DNA from: Clostridia bacterium
GTDB taxonomy: Bacteria > Bacillota > Clostridia > Oscillospirales > Acutalibacteraceae
Length of the DNA stretch: 20,636 nucleotides
Direction of reading: 5' to 3'
NCBI GenBank assembly: GCA_024689165.1
Contig: JAILDS010000287.1
Coordinates: forward strand, 1-20,636
A program made the translations under genes and the position numbers. This document shows positions 8,730 through 15,874 of this stretch, in pieces. Below the pieces are notes generated by a model, which searched no databases, was not told the DNA's origin, and saw only the letters and a list, made by a program, of their open reading frames with translations. Position 1 is the stretch's first letter; every line of letters starts with the position of its first letter.

Positions 8730-8747
8730 GCCGGAACGTCTTCCGGC
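8730..8747 (-). other. Small hairpin in the asnS-aminotransferase gap
   Basis: GCCGGAA and TTCCGGC form a perfect seven-pair stem with a four-base loop in the 71-base gap. On the transcribed strand no run of T follows, so it is not a convincing terminator. It could slow decay, cause pausing, or tune the ratio of asnS to the genes after it. The role is not known. Confidence 0.4.
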
Positions 8748-8774
8748 GCGGGATATCTTTGCCTTATAACTGTA

Positions 8775-10169
8775 TCAGAACTCCGCGGTCCCGGTGGTCC
8801 TGGGGAACGGGAGCACGTCTCTTATGTTCGAAATGCCCGTCAGGTACATTATGAGCCTTTCGAAGCCGAGCCCGTAGCCGGAGTGCTTCGTGCCGCCGTA
8901 TTTCCTCAGCTCGCAGTACCACCAGTAATCCTCGGGCGTCTGCCCGTTGTCGCGGATGCGCTGCTCGAGCAGCTCGAGCCTCTCCTCGCGCTGGGATCCG
9001 CCGATGATCTCACCGTAGCCCTGAACAAGGCAGTCCACGGCGGCGACGGTCCTGCCGTCGTCGTTGAGGCGCATATAGAACGCCTTTATATCCTTCGGGT
9101 AGTCGGTAACGAAAACGGGCCTTTTGAACACGACCTCCGTAAGGTACCGCTCATGCTCCGTCTGCAGGTCGCAGCCCCACTCCGCTTTGTATTCGAAATT
9201 GTCGTTGTTCTTTGCGAGGTGTTCGATAGCGTCGGTATAGCTGACGCGGGCAAAGTCGGACTCAACGACGTTCGATAGCTTTTCGAGAAGCCCCTTCTCG
9301 ACGAATCTGTCAAAGAACGCCAGCTCGTCCGGGCACGTCTCCATGACGTATCCGACCACGTATTTGAGCATCGCCTCTGCGACCTCCATATCGCCCTCAA
9401 GGTCGCAGAAGGCCATCTCTGGCTCGATCATCCAGAACTCCGCGGCGTGCCGGGGAGTATAGGAATGCTCGGCGCGGAAGGTCGGCCCGAAGGTATAGAT
9501 GTTCGAAAAGGCCTGCGCCATGATCTCGCCCTGGAGCTGGCCGGAAACAGTCAGATAGACCGGTTTGCCGAAAAAGTCTTTAGAGTAATCGACCTTTCCT
9601 TCCTCGGTCCTCGGCAGGTTGTCGAGGTCGAGCGAGGTAACGCGGAACATCTCGCCCGCGCCCTCCGCGTCGGCGGCGGAAATGATGGGCGTGTGGGCGT
9701 AGATGAATCCGCGCTCGTTGAAGAATTTGTGGATAGCGAACGCGGCCTGGGAACGGACGCGGAACGCGGCCGAGTAGAGGTTCGTCCTCGGCCTGAGGTG
9801 GGCGATGGTACGAAGGAACTCTACGGAATGGCGCTTTTTCTGGAGCGGGAAATCCGGTCCGGACGCTCCCTCGAGCTCGATCGTGTCGGCGTTGAGCTCG
9901 AAGGGCTGGCCGGCCTCGGGAGTGAGTATGAGCGTCCCGGTGACGATTATCGCCGCGCCGGAGTTGAATTTCACGACGTCTTTGAAGTTCTCGACCTTGC
10001 TCTGCTCGAAGACGATCTGAAGGCCTTTGAAATGCCCGCCGTCGTTGAGATCGATAAAGCCGAGCGTCTTGGAATCGCGGAGCGAGCGGACCCACCCGCA
10101 GACCGTTATCTTGTTCCCCGCGAAAGCCTCCGGCTCCGCGTAGATCGCTCTGATTTCGGTTCGTTTCAT
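8775..10169 (-). CDS. asnS: Asparaginyl-tRNA synthetase
   Basis: A 464-residue class IIb aminoacyl-tRNA synthetase that charges tRNA-Asn with asparagine. The N-terminal OB-fold anticodon-binding domain (about 10-105) includes VCGWVRSLRDSK and IDLNDGG. The catalytic core has motif 2 (FRAEHSYTPRHAAEFWMIEPE) and motif 3 (GYGLGFERLIMYLTG), followed by the AsnRS ending IRDVLPFPRTTG. The ATG at 10169 is chosen because GGAGG sits about six bases upstream; a longer reading frame starting at 10193 would swallow that site. It is the first gene after a good promoter, and the predicted leader is only about 25 bases, so no T-box riboswitch fits. In Bacillus subtilis asnS is paired with the aspartate aminotransferase gene aspB, as here with an unrelated subgroup. 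Confidence 0.97.
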   Translation of the reverse strand: MKRTEIRAIYAEPEAFAGNKITVCGWVRSLRDSKTLGFIDLNDGGHFKGLQIVFEQSKVENFKDVVKFNSGAAIIVTGTLILTPEAGQPFELNADTIELEGASGPDFPLQKKRHSVEFLRTIAHLRPRTNLYSAAFRVRSQAAFAIHKFFNERGFIYAHTPIISAADAEGAGEMFRVTSLDLDNLPRTEEGKVDYSKDFFGKPVYLTVSGQLQGEIMAQAFSNIYTFGPTFRAEHSYTPRHAAEFWMIEPEMAFCDLEGDMEVAEAMLKYVVGYVMETCPDELAFFDRFVEKGLLEKLSNVVESDFARVSYTDAIEHLAKNNDNFEYKAEWGCDLQTEHERYLTEVVFKRPVFVTDYPKDIKAFYMRLNDDGRTVAAVDCLVQGYGEIIGGSQREERLELLEQRIRDNGQTPEDYWWYCELRKYGGTKHSGYGLGFERLIMYLTGISNIRDVLPFPRTTGTAEF

Positions 10170-10200
10170 ACGCTTTCCTCCGAAAAAATACATATGGGCG

Positions 10201-10229
10201 ATTTTATCACTTTACTTTTTGTTTTACAA
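10201..10229 (-). promoter_or_regulatory. Sigma-A-type promoter for the asnS gene series
   Basis: Reading the minus strand, TTGTAA (10229-10224) and TAAAAT (10206-10201) are separated by exactly 17 bases. The predicted start of transcription is near 10194, giving a leader of about 25 bases that holds the GGAGG site of asnS. The surroundings are strongly AT-rich compared with the coding DNA. It may drive all ten genes down to prmC, since I saw no clear terminator between them. Confidence 0.7.
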
Positions 10230-10298
10230 GATTATTTTATTATTTTTTACATTAAGCGCAAACTATCCGCGGCACGGGCTTCAATTTCGGTAAAGTGA
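10207..10298. repeat. 9-base inverted repeat across the asnS-trkA divergent region
   Basis: TCACTTTAC at 10207-10215 and its exact complement GTAAAGTGA at 10290-10298 lie 74 bases apart. The left copy sits between the -35 and -10 boxes of the asnS promoter. The right copy lies 14 bases upstream of the trkA -35 box. They could be two operators for one factor, or chance in AT-rich DNA. Confidence 0.35.
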
Positions 10299-10312
10299 CG
10301 GATTAATACCGC

Positions 10313-10341
10313 TTGATTTGCTCAAAAAAAAACGTTAAACT
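10313..10341 (+). promoter_or_regulatory. Candidate promoter for trkA-trkH
   Basis: TTGATT (10313-10318) and TAAACT (10336-10341) are 17 bases apart, each matching four of six consensus bases. Transcription would start near 10348 and leave a leader of about 48 bases before the TTG start at 10396. That is too short for a cyclic-di-AMP riboswitch. The match is moderate and no better alternative was seen in this 226-base gap. Confidence 0.45.
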
Positions 10342-10395
10342 TTTCATGGCGGTGTTTGCGCCGCCGACGCACTGACCTATACGGAGGTAAGATCG

Positions 10396-11757
10396 TTGAA
10401 CATAATCATTACCGGAAACGGTAAGGTAGGCAAAACTCTGACCAGACAGCTCTCGGGAGAGGGCCACAACATCACCGTTATAGACAAGGACAGCTCGGTA
10501 CTCGAGAGCAGCATCGAAAACTACGACGTCCTTACGGTGACGGGCAACTGCGCCTCGCGCAAGGTCCTCGACGCCGCCGAGATCGAAAAAACCGACGTCG
10601 TCATAGCGACCGCAGCGACCGACGAGACGAATCTTCTGTGCTGCCTGTCGGCGCGATCCGCAAACCCCGACGTCAAGACCATAGCGCGGATACGCACCCC
10701 CGACTACGTCGACAATATCGAGCGTGACCGCGACCTGTACGGGCTTTCGCTCGCGATAAACCTTGAAAAGAACGCCGCCATCGAGATGGACAGGCTCATA
10801 AAATTCCCCGGGGTCCTCAAGCGGGAGACCTTTATACGCGGCAGGGTTGAGATCGTCGAGCTCGCCATCAACGAGGACTCGCCGCTGTGCGACGAGCCTC
10901 TGACGAAGATCAGCTCCATACTCAGATCCCAGGTGCTCGTATGCTGCGTCCTTCGCGACGGAGAGGCTATAATTCCGGGCGGCAGCTTCGTTCTCCGCCA
11001 CGGCGACCGTATCTTCGTGACCGGCGCGATCGAGGCCCTTTCAAAGGGGCTCCGCACGCTCGGCGTGGTCACGGGCAAGATCAAAAAGGTGTTCATCGTA
11101 GGCGGCGGAAGAGTTAGCTTTTACCTTGCCCACAGGCTCGTCAGGAACGGTCTGGACGTTACCATCGTCGAGAAAAAGCGCGAGCGCTGCGAAGAGCTTT
11201 CGCAGATCATACCCGAGGCCTGCATAATCTGCGGAGACGCCTCAGATATGACCGTGCTCGAAAGCGAGCGGATGGGCTCGTTCGACGCCGTCGCGTCCCT
11301 GACGGGCATCGACGAGCTCAACATCATCACGTCCATCTTCGCGACCAAGCTCGGGGTAAAGAACGTCATCACCAAGATCGGGCGCGACGAGAACCGGAAA
11401 GTCGTCGACTCGCTTCCGGTCGGCTCGATCGTCTGCCCGAAGGAGCTCTGCTGCAGCGCCATAGTGCGCTACATCCGCGGTATGCAGGCGGGGTCCGGCG
11501 CCGCCGACTCCGTGCATTTCCTTGCGGAGGGGCTCGTCGAAGCGAGCGAGTTCACTATAGATGAAACCACCCGCCACCGCGACACTCCTCTCAGGAAGAT
11601 CAAGCTCAAGAAGAACACACTCGTCGCCTGCGTCAGGCATAACGGCAAATTCGTGGTACCGGACGGCGATTCCTGTTTCAGTCTGAACGACAAGGTCATA
11701 ATCGTGTCCAAGAGCAGCGACGCGGTGCTCGGATTCAACGACATATTCGCGGATTGA
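10396..11757 (+). CDS. trkA: Trk potassium uptake regulatory subunit TrkA
   Basis: A 453-residue cytosolic gating subunit with two RCK modules in tandem. Module 1 has the nucleotide-binding motif GNGKVG (7-12) and an acidic strand end (VIDKD); its RCK_C part is at about 135-215 (FIRGRVEIVELAINE...GDRIFVTG). Module 2 starts at KKVFIVGGGRVSFYLA (about 231) and ends with a second RCK_C (about 365-450). In module 2 the last glycine of the usual GxGxxG is replaced by serine, so nucleotide binding there may differ. These proteins bind NAD(H) or ATP and gate the TrkH channel. RCK_C domains are also known cyclic-di-AMP targets in Bacillota. The start is TTG at 10396 with GGAGG eight bases upstream. 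trkH follows after nine bases. Confidence 0.94.
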   Translation: MNIIITGNGKVGKTLTRQLSGEGHNITVIDKDSSVLESSIENYDVLTVTGNCASRKVLDAAEIEKTDVVIATAATDETNLLCCLSARSANPDVKTIARIRTPDYVDNIERDRDLYGLSLAINLEKNAAIEMDRLIKFPGVLKRETFIRGRVEIVELAINEDSPLCDEPLTKISSILRSQVLVCCVLRDGEAIIPGGSFVLRHGDRIFVTGAIEALSKGLRTLGVVTGKIKKVFIVGGGRVSFYLAHRLVRNGLDVTIVEKKRERCEELSQIIPEACIICGDASDMTVLESERMGSFDAVASLTGIDELNIITSIFATKLGVKNVITKIGRDENRKVVDSLPVGSIVCPKELCCSAIVRYIRGMQAGSGAADSVHFLAEGLVEASEFTIDETTRHRDTPLRKIKLKKNTLVACVRHNGKFVVPDGDSCFSLNDKVIIVSKSSDAVLGFNDIFAD

Positions 11758-11766
11758 GGACGGTCT

Positions 11767-13239
11767 ATGAACTATAAAGCTGTTTTGAGGATCAACGCAC
11801 AGGTCATCCTCATAGAAACTGTTCTGATGACCGTCCCTCTGATCATCTGTATGGCGGACGGCGACAGCCCGGGGTTCAGGGGCTTTGCCGCCGCTATGAT
11901 CATCGGTTTCGTCCTGAGCGGAGCAGCGCTTTGGCTGACGCGCAAGGCAAAGAACAATATAGGCGCGAGAGACGGTTTTTTCGCGGTCGGTCTCGCGTGG
12001 ACCCTGATGAGCCTTCTCGGCGCTCTGCCTTTGTTCGTCTCGAACTCTATCCCGAGCTACGTGGACGCATTTTTTGAGATCGTTTCGGGTTTTACGACCA
12101 CAGGCGCGTCTATCATCCCCGGCGAAGAAATAGCGTCTCTTTCGCGGGGCATCCTGTACTGGCGCTCCTTTACTCACTGGCTCGGCGGCATGGGGATGCT
12201 CGTGCTGCTGCTCGCGGTCATTCCGCAGAGCGGCCGCAACGGCGGTTTTTCGCTGCACATCCTTCGTGCCGAAAGCCCAGGTCCGTCGGTAGGCAAGCTC
12301 GTGCCGAAAATGCGCCAGACCGCGATGATCCTTTATTTCTGCTATTTCGCCCTCACTTTTCTTGACACGATCTTCCTCGTCGCGAGTCCGGAGCTTTCAC
12401 TGTTCGACGCCCTCTGCCTCGCGTACGGCACCGCCGGCACCGGCGGCTTCGGGCTCAACGGCCACTCCATCGGCGGATACTCGCCCTACGTGCAGAACGT
12501 CTGCACTGTTTTCATGTATCTTTTCGGCGTAAATTTCACGCTGTACTACTACCTTCTCATGCGCAGGGTCTCTTACATCTTCAAGGACGAGGAGCTGCGT
12601 ATGTACCTCGCGACGATAACCCTTTCTATCACGGTCATAATGATAAACCTGTGGAGGAACGGCATCTTCAGCACCTTCGGCGAGCGGCTCAGGCACGCAG
12701 CATTCCAGGTCGCCTCCGTGATGACGACGACCGGATACACGACGACTGATTTCAACGAATGGCCGAGCCTGTCGAAGGGCATCATGGTCTGCCTGATGTT
12801 CATGGGGGCATGCGCGGGGAGCACCGGCGGCGGCATCAAGATAATGCGCGTGCTGCTGCTCGGCAAGACAATAAGGCGCAACACCCATTCTCTCCTTCAC
12901 CCGCGCGAGGTAAAGGCGATACGCTATAACGGCGGCGTCGTCGATGAAAGAGTCATCGAAAACGTGCAGTCGTACATGGCCATATATGTCGCGATCCTCA
13001 TTTTCAGCTTCATTCTCATCTCGATGGACGGCCGTTTTTCCGTGCTCTCCAACGCGACGGCGGTCATTTCCGCGTTAAACAACATCGGGCCCGGGCTCGA
13101 GCAGGTCGGCCCGTCCGGCAATTTCGCGGGCTACAGCGTGTTTTCAAAGCTCGTGCTGTGCTTCGATATGCTCGCCGGCAGGCTTGAGATATTCCCGATG
13201 CTCGTTTTCTTCTCCCGTTCGACCTGGAAAAAGGTCTGA
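11767..13239 (+). CDS. trkH: Trk potassium uptake channel subunit TrkH
   Basis: A 490-residue integral membrane protein with about ten membrane helices and four re-entrant pore loops. Selectivity-filter-like segments are SGFTTTGASI, GTAGTGGFGLNG, MTTTGYTTTDFNEWP and NNIGPGLEQVGPSGNF, one per repeat as in TrkH/KtrB. The GGGIKIMR segment before KTIRRN is the usual linker at the intramembrane loop. Together with TrkA it imports potassium driven by the membrane potential. The ATG has GAGG about six bases upstream and the gap from trkA is nine bases, so the two form an operon. The C-terminus ends at the typical LEIFPMLVFFSRSTWKK. The length is normal and no motif is damaged. Confidence 0.95.
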   Translation: MNYKAVLRINAQVILIETVLMTVPLIICMADGDSPGFRGFAAAMIIGFVLSGAALWLTRKAKNNIGARDGFFAVGLAWTLMSLLGALPLFVSNSIPSYVDAFFEIVSGFTTTGASIIPGEEIASLSRGILYWRSFTHWLGGMGMLVLLLAVIPQSGRNGGFSLHILRAESPGPSVGKLVPKMRQTAMILYFCYFALTFLDTIFLVASPELSLFDALCLAYGTAGTGGFGLNGHSIGGYSPYVQNVCTVFMYLFGVNFTLYYYLLMRRVSYIFKDEELRMYLATITLSITVIMINLWRNGIFSTFGERLRHAAFQVASVMTTTGYTTTDFNEWPSLSKGIMVCLMFMGACAGSTGGGIKIMRVLLLGKTIRRNTHSLLHPREVKAIRYNGGVVDERVIENVQSYMAIYVAILIFSFILISMDGRFSVLSNATAVISALNNIGPGLEQVGPSGNFAGYSVFSKLVLCFDMLAGRLEIFPMLVFFSRSTWKKV

Positions 13240-13257
13240 CGGTCAGACCGATGCAAA

Positions 13258-13291
13258 ACGCCGCCCGGAGCATGCCTGCTCCGGGCGGCGT
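13258..13291. terminator. Strong hairpin between convergent trkH and acyltransferase genes
   Basis: A 14-pair perfect stem (CGCCGCCCGGAGCA with its complement, 13259-13290) plus an outer A-T pair closes on a four-base loop. On the minus strand TTTT follows, giving a classic terminator for the gene ending at 13304. On the plus strand only a short mixed sequence follows, so it is weaker for trkH. A smaller seven-pair stem (13233-13249) overlaps the trkH stop. Together they probably stop both convergent units. Confidence 0.8.
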
Positions 13292-13303
13292 ATCAACGTA
13301 CGG

Positions 13304-13963
13304 TCATTGACTGCACTCAAAGAGTTTGCTCAGAACGTCCTCCGTCATATCGCAGGACAGCAGCTCCCAGTTCGACAGGATCTTTTCCCTGTCCCAGTCC
13401 CACCATTTCAGCTCAAGCAGACCCGCGATGATATCGTCCGGAAAACGCATCTTTATCACGCGGGCGGGGCTGCCGACGGCGATGGCGTAGGGAGGTATGC
13501 TTTTCGTCACTATAGCTCCCGCGCCGATAACGGCTCCGTCGCCGATAGTAAGGCCGGGTTTTCTGGCGACGCACGCCCCCGTGCCGATCCAGACGTCGCT
13601 GCCTACGGTGATGAACTCCTCGTCCTGATGCCGGAGTATCCTCCCGCCGAGTTTATTCTTCACCCGATACGTCGGCATCATGGAAGCGGCAGCGTAATTG
13701 TGTTCATTCCCTCCGATGTTGACTTGCCGGGCTATGCAGCAGAACTTGCCGACGTTCGCCCACATTATGCTGACCTCCGACCCGGTATAGGTCATGTCGC
13801 CTATCACGGCGCTGCGCAGGAGGTTGCGTTTCTCAATGTCGACGTACTCCCCTATCCTGGAGCTGAGCACTACGGAGTCCTTGTCAACGGACGAGTGGTC
13901 GCCGATCCGGCTCTGCGACACGAACGCGTCGGGATGTATCTTTACCGTCTTTTCGTCTGCCAT
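13304..13963 (-). CDS. Hexapeptide-repeat O-acetyltransferase (XAT/CatB-Vat-like)
   Basis: A 219-residue left-handed beta-helix acyltransferase. Irregular hexapeptide repeats run from about 10 to 170 (IHPDAFV, SRIGDHSSV, ITVGSDVWIGTGACV, LTIGDGAVIGAGAIV). An inserted loop NIGGNEHNY carries His88, the likely catalytic base. It ends IPPYAIAVGSPARVI and then KWWDWD (186-191), a signature of the CatB/Vat xenobiotic-acetyltransferase class that also includes sugar O-acetyltransferases. I chose the ATG at 13963, with GGGGGAAG just upstream; a GTG at 13984 would overlap the ligase stop. It is co-transcribed with the acyl ligase, 17 bases downstream of it, which suggests a part in the same acylation process rather than drug resistance. 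Donor and acceptor are unknown. Confidence 0.8.
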   Translation of the reverse strand: MADEKTVKIHPDAFVSQSRIGDHSSVDKDSVVLSSRIGEYVDIEKRNLLRSAVIGDMTYTGSEVSIMWANVGKFCCIARQVNIGGNEHNYAAASMMPTYRVKNKLGGRILRHQDEEFITVGSDVWIGTGACVARKPGLTIGDGAVIGAGAIVTKSIPPYAIAVGSPARVIKMRFPDDIIAGLLELKWWDWDREKILSNWELLSCDMTEDVLSKLFECSQ

Positions 13964-13980
13964 CGTTCTTCCCCCGTCCG

Positions 13981-15384
13981 TCACATATTTTCCAGCTCTT
14001 TGTACTGGGTCTTTCCGGAGCTGTTCTTGGGTATCTCGGCAACGACGCTGAACCTCAGAAGCTTCCGGCTCAGGCCGAGCTCCTCGAGCAGGTAATCCTC
14101 AATGCCCTTCTGAAGCTCTTCGCAGGTGATGAATATACCGAGCTCGTCATCTTTGCCCGCGCAGGCGATATCCGGCGTATCGAAGCGGGTCTGAAGCAGG
14201 CGCTCCGTTTCGTCAAGGTTGAACCTCTTGCCGAGTATCTTCAGAAAACGCTTCTTCCTGCCGACGATATAGTAAAAACCGTCGCCGTCACGGTACGCCA
14301 TGTCGCCCGTGACCAGTCTGCCGTGGTTCTCGTCGCCTTTCGCGAGGTCATCGCCTGCGACGGAATAACCGAGAGTGACGTTGTCGCCGTAATAGACCAA
14401 TTCTCCGACCTTGTCCGGCTCAGTGATGGCGGAACCGTCGGAATCTATCAGCTCGAATCTTCCGCCGGGGATGGCGACGCCCATGCTGCCCTGTTTTTCG
14501 AGCGTTTTTTCCGCGGGCAGGTATCCCATCCTCGCGGTCGCCTCGGAAGCTCCGTACATAACGACGAAGCGAATGCCTTTTTCCGCGCAGGAGACGGCGA
14601 ATTCGTTCTGAAGCTCGACCGGGAGCTTCCCGCCCGCCTGGGTCATGGTCTTCACGGTAGGCATATCCGTCTTCATGATGCGGAGTTTTTTCACCATTTC
14701 GTACGTAAAAGGCACGCCCGCGAAGGAGGTCACCCCGTTATCGTTTACAAGCTTCCAGAAATTGACGGAATACGGCAGCGTTTCGGTCAGCACGACCGAA
14801 GCGCCGGCGTAAAGGTGCGTATTGATGACTGACAGGCCGTACACGTAATTCATCGGAAGCGACGTCACGGCTCTTTCCGATGAGGTTATACCGAGATACC
14901 CGATTATCGACCGGGTGTTCGACACTATGTTTTTTTCGCTCTGACGGACAAGCTTGGGGCTGCCCGTGGACCCCGACGTCGAGATGAGCACGCAGAGCTC
15001 CGGGCTGAGCGCGTACGGCGAGCTTTCCCGCATATCAAGCAGGGCGTAGCCCGCGGCGCCGCCTGTCCTGACGGCGGAGGGAAAGTCCGCAGACAATGCC
15101 TCGGGGAGCCACAGATAGGACGGACGGTAGGTCTTCACCAGGTTGTCCAGAAGGTCCGCGCTTATCTTCGAATCGAGCAGAAGAGGCACGTGACCGGCAT
15201 TCACCATGCCGATATACCCTGCCACCGAACCTACGGTGTTCGTGCACAGGATAAAGACCAGAGAACGGGCGGGGATCGGTTCCGCAGCCGCCCGTCTCAG
15301 CTCGTCGAGTTGAGCGTACGTCGTGACGGATACCCCGTCGAGCAAAGCGGGAGCGTCGCCGTATTTTTTCAGATCCCAAATCAT
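13981..15384 (-). CDS. Adenylate-forming acyl ligase (ANL superfamily)
   Basis: A 467-residue acyl-activating enzyme, shorter than typical acyl-CoA synthetases at its N-terminus. ATP-binding loop ISTSGSTGSPK is at 134-144, the adenine motif YGASEAT at 277-283, GRLVTGDMAY at 355-364, the hinge GRKKRFLKILGKR at 375-387, and the catalytic lysine Lys458 in SSGKTQY. All core motifs are intact. The adenine motif lacks the YGPTE form usual in DltA and peptide synthetases, so D-alanine is not an obvious substrate; the type resembles ligases in surface-polysaccharide gene clusters. It is divergent from an acyl carrier gene and probably loads that carrier. GGAGG lies six bases before the ATG, and a near-consensus promoter lies at 15420-15448. 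The acyl substrate cannot be read from the sequence. Confidence 0.85.
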   Translation of the reverse strand: MIWDLKKYGDAPALLDGVSVTTYAQLDELRRAAAEPIPARSLVFILCTNTVGSVAGYIGMVNAGHVPLLLDSKISADLLDNLVKTYRPSYLWLPEALSADFPSAVRTGGAAGYALLDMRESSPYALSPELCVLISTSGSTGSPKLVRQSEKNIVSNTRSIIGYLGITSSERAVTSLPMNYVYGLSVINTHLYAGASVVLTETLPYSVNFWKLVNDNGVTSFAGVPFTYEMVKKLRIMKTDMPTVKTMTQAGGKLPVELQNEFAVSCAEKGIRFVVMYGASEATARMGYLPAEKTLEKQGSMGVAIPGGRFELIDSDGSAITEPDKVGELVYYGDNVTLGYSVAGDDLAKGDENHGRLVTGDMAYRDGDGFYYIVGRKKRFLKILGKRFNLDETERLLQTRFDTPDIACAGKDDELGIFITCEELQKGIEDYLLEELGLSRKLLRFSVVAEIPKNSSGKTQYKELENM

Positions 15385-15419
15385 AAAAAGCCTCCGGAAA
15401 CCGAGCTGAAACTCCGGGC

Positions 15420-15448
15420 ATTATATACAAAAAAAAACAAAAAGTCAA
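15420..15448 (-). promoter_or_regulatory. Promoter for the ligase-acyltransferase arm
   Basis: On the minus strand TTGACT (15448-15443) and a perfect TATAAT (15425-15420) are 17 bases apart, with a T-rich spacer. Predicted transcription start is near 15413, giving a leader of about 28 bases with GGAGG before the ligase ATG. Its -35 box lies only ten bases from that of the divergent promoter. Confidence 0.8.
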
Positions 15449-15463
15449 CTTTAGTCAATTGAC
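15444..15463. promoter_or_regulatory. GTCAA repeats between divergent promoters (possible operator)
   Basis: GTCAA occurs at 15444-15448 and 15454-15458, one helical turn apart, and the second forms a perfect ten-base palindrome GTCAATTGAC with the plus-strand -35 box (15454-15463). A factor bound here could control both arms together. Part of the pattern is explained by the -35 boxes themselves, so this is only suggestive. Confidence 0.35.
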
Positions 15464-15487
15464 ACCCCGTCTGCCGTATGATAAACT
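15459..15487 (+). promoter_or_regulatory. Promoter for the carrier-MBOAT-SGNH arm
   Basis: A perfect TTGACA (15459-15464) and TAAACT (15482-15487) are 17 bases apart. Predicted start of transcription is near 15494, which leaves a leader of about 90 bases before the carrier ATG. The leader is long enough to hold the folded element described at 15495-15569. Confidence 0.75.
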
Positions 15488-15494
15488 TCAACAG

Positions 15495-15569
15495 GTCGGA
15501 GCCGACGCCCGCCGGGGCCTCTTTTCTCCGCCGGAGACGCACGCACCCGCGTCTTCCGACTTTTTGTTT
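15495..15569 (+). promoter_or_regulatory. Terminator-like folded leader before the acyl carrier gene
   Basis: GTCGGA (15495-15500) pairs with TCCGAC (15555-15560), and GACGC (15504-15508) pairs with GCGTC (15549-15553). A small hairpin (TCTCC-gcc-GGAGA, 15525-15537) sits inside. TTTTTGTTT follows directly, as in an intrinsic terminator. A competing small hairpin GTCG-gagc-CGAC (15495-15506) would take the 5' strands of both stems, so a switch between read-through and stop is possible. No known riboswitch class was recognised. Confidence 0.4.
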
Positions 15570-15583
15570 GCGAGGGGGTTTTT

Positions 15584-15817
15584 ATGGAAGAAAAGATCAT
15601 CGAGATCCTCAAGGGTATCAACGGCAAGATAGATTACGCGAACTCGACCGATCTGATCGACGGCGAAAAGCTCAACTCCTTCGACGTCATATCGCTCATC
15701 GACGAGCTTTCCGACGAATACGGGGTCGATATCACCGTCAATGATATGCTGCCGGAAAACTTCAATTCCGTTTCCGCCATCGCCGCGCTCATCACGCGCC
15801 TCAAAACGAGGATCTGA
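15584..15817 (+). CDS. Acyl carrier protein (phosphopantetheine carrier)
   Basis: A 77-residue four-helix carrier protein. The likely phosphopantetheine attachment site is Ser32 in LNSFDVISLIDEL, a form close to the DSF of DltC and of other stand-alone carriers. Overall acidity and length fit. It should receive an acyl group from the divergently encoded ligase as a thioester and hand it to the MBOAT protein. A phosphopantetheinyl transferase must be supplied from elsewhere. The ATG is preceded by GAGGGGG about six bases upstream. A terminator-like hairpin (15845-15874) follows the gene, which would favour more carrier than membrane enzyme. The identity of the acyl group is unknown. Confidence 0.87.
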   Translation: MEEKIIEILKGINGKIDYANSTDLIDGEKLNSFDVISLIDELSDEYGVDITVNDMLPENFNSVSAIAALITRLKTRI

Positions 15818-15844
15818 GGCCCGGGGCAGCTCTCGTCTGTTTCG

Positions 15845-15874
15845 GTTGACGCGTTTTGCCGACGTCGACTTTTT
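15845..15874 (+). terminator. Terminator-like hairpin between carrier and MBOAT genes
   Basis: GTTGACG (15845-15851) pairs with CGTCGAC (15863-15869), seven pairs with one G-T, across an 11-base loop, and TTTTT follows. It lies 27 bases after the carrier stop and well before the MBOAT start. It is probably a partial terminator that lowers expression of the downstream membrane genes, because no separate promoter for MBOAT was found. Confidence 0.45.

Noticed and set aside
10230..10320. T-box riboswitch for asnS
   Set aside because: GTGCCGCGG on the minus strand (about 10267-10275) resembles part of the T-box core, but it lies upstream of the predicted promoter, no specifier stem was found, and the transcribed leader would be only about 25 bases.
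10341..10395. Cyclic-di-AMP (ydaO-type) riboswitch before trkA
   Set aside because: The leader is about 48 bases, far too short, and no typical paired elements are present.
11242..12258. 338-codon minus frame across trkA and trkH
   Set aside because: Both overlapped genes are certain; the frame spans their junction and has low-complexity, charged composition.
13981..15384. Calling the ligase DltA
   Set aside because: Gene arrangement recalls dlt, but the adenine motif and the NYVYGLSVINTH stretch do not look like DltA, so D-alanine cannot be claimed.
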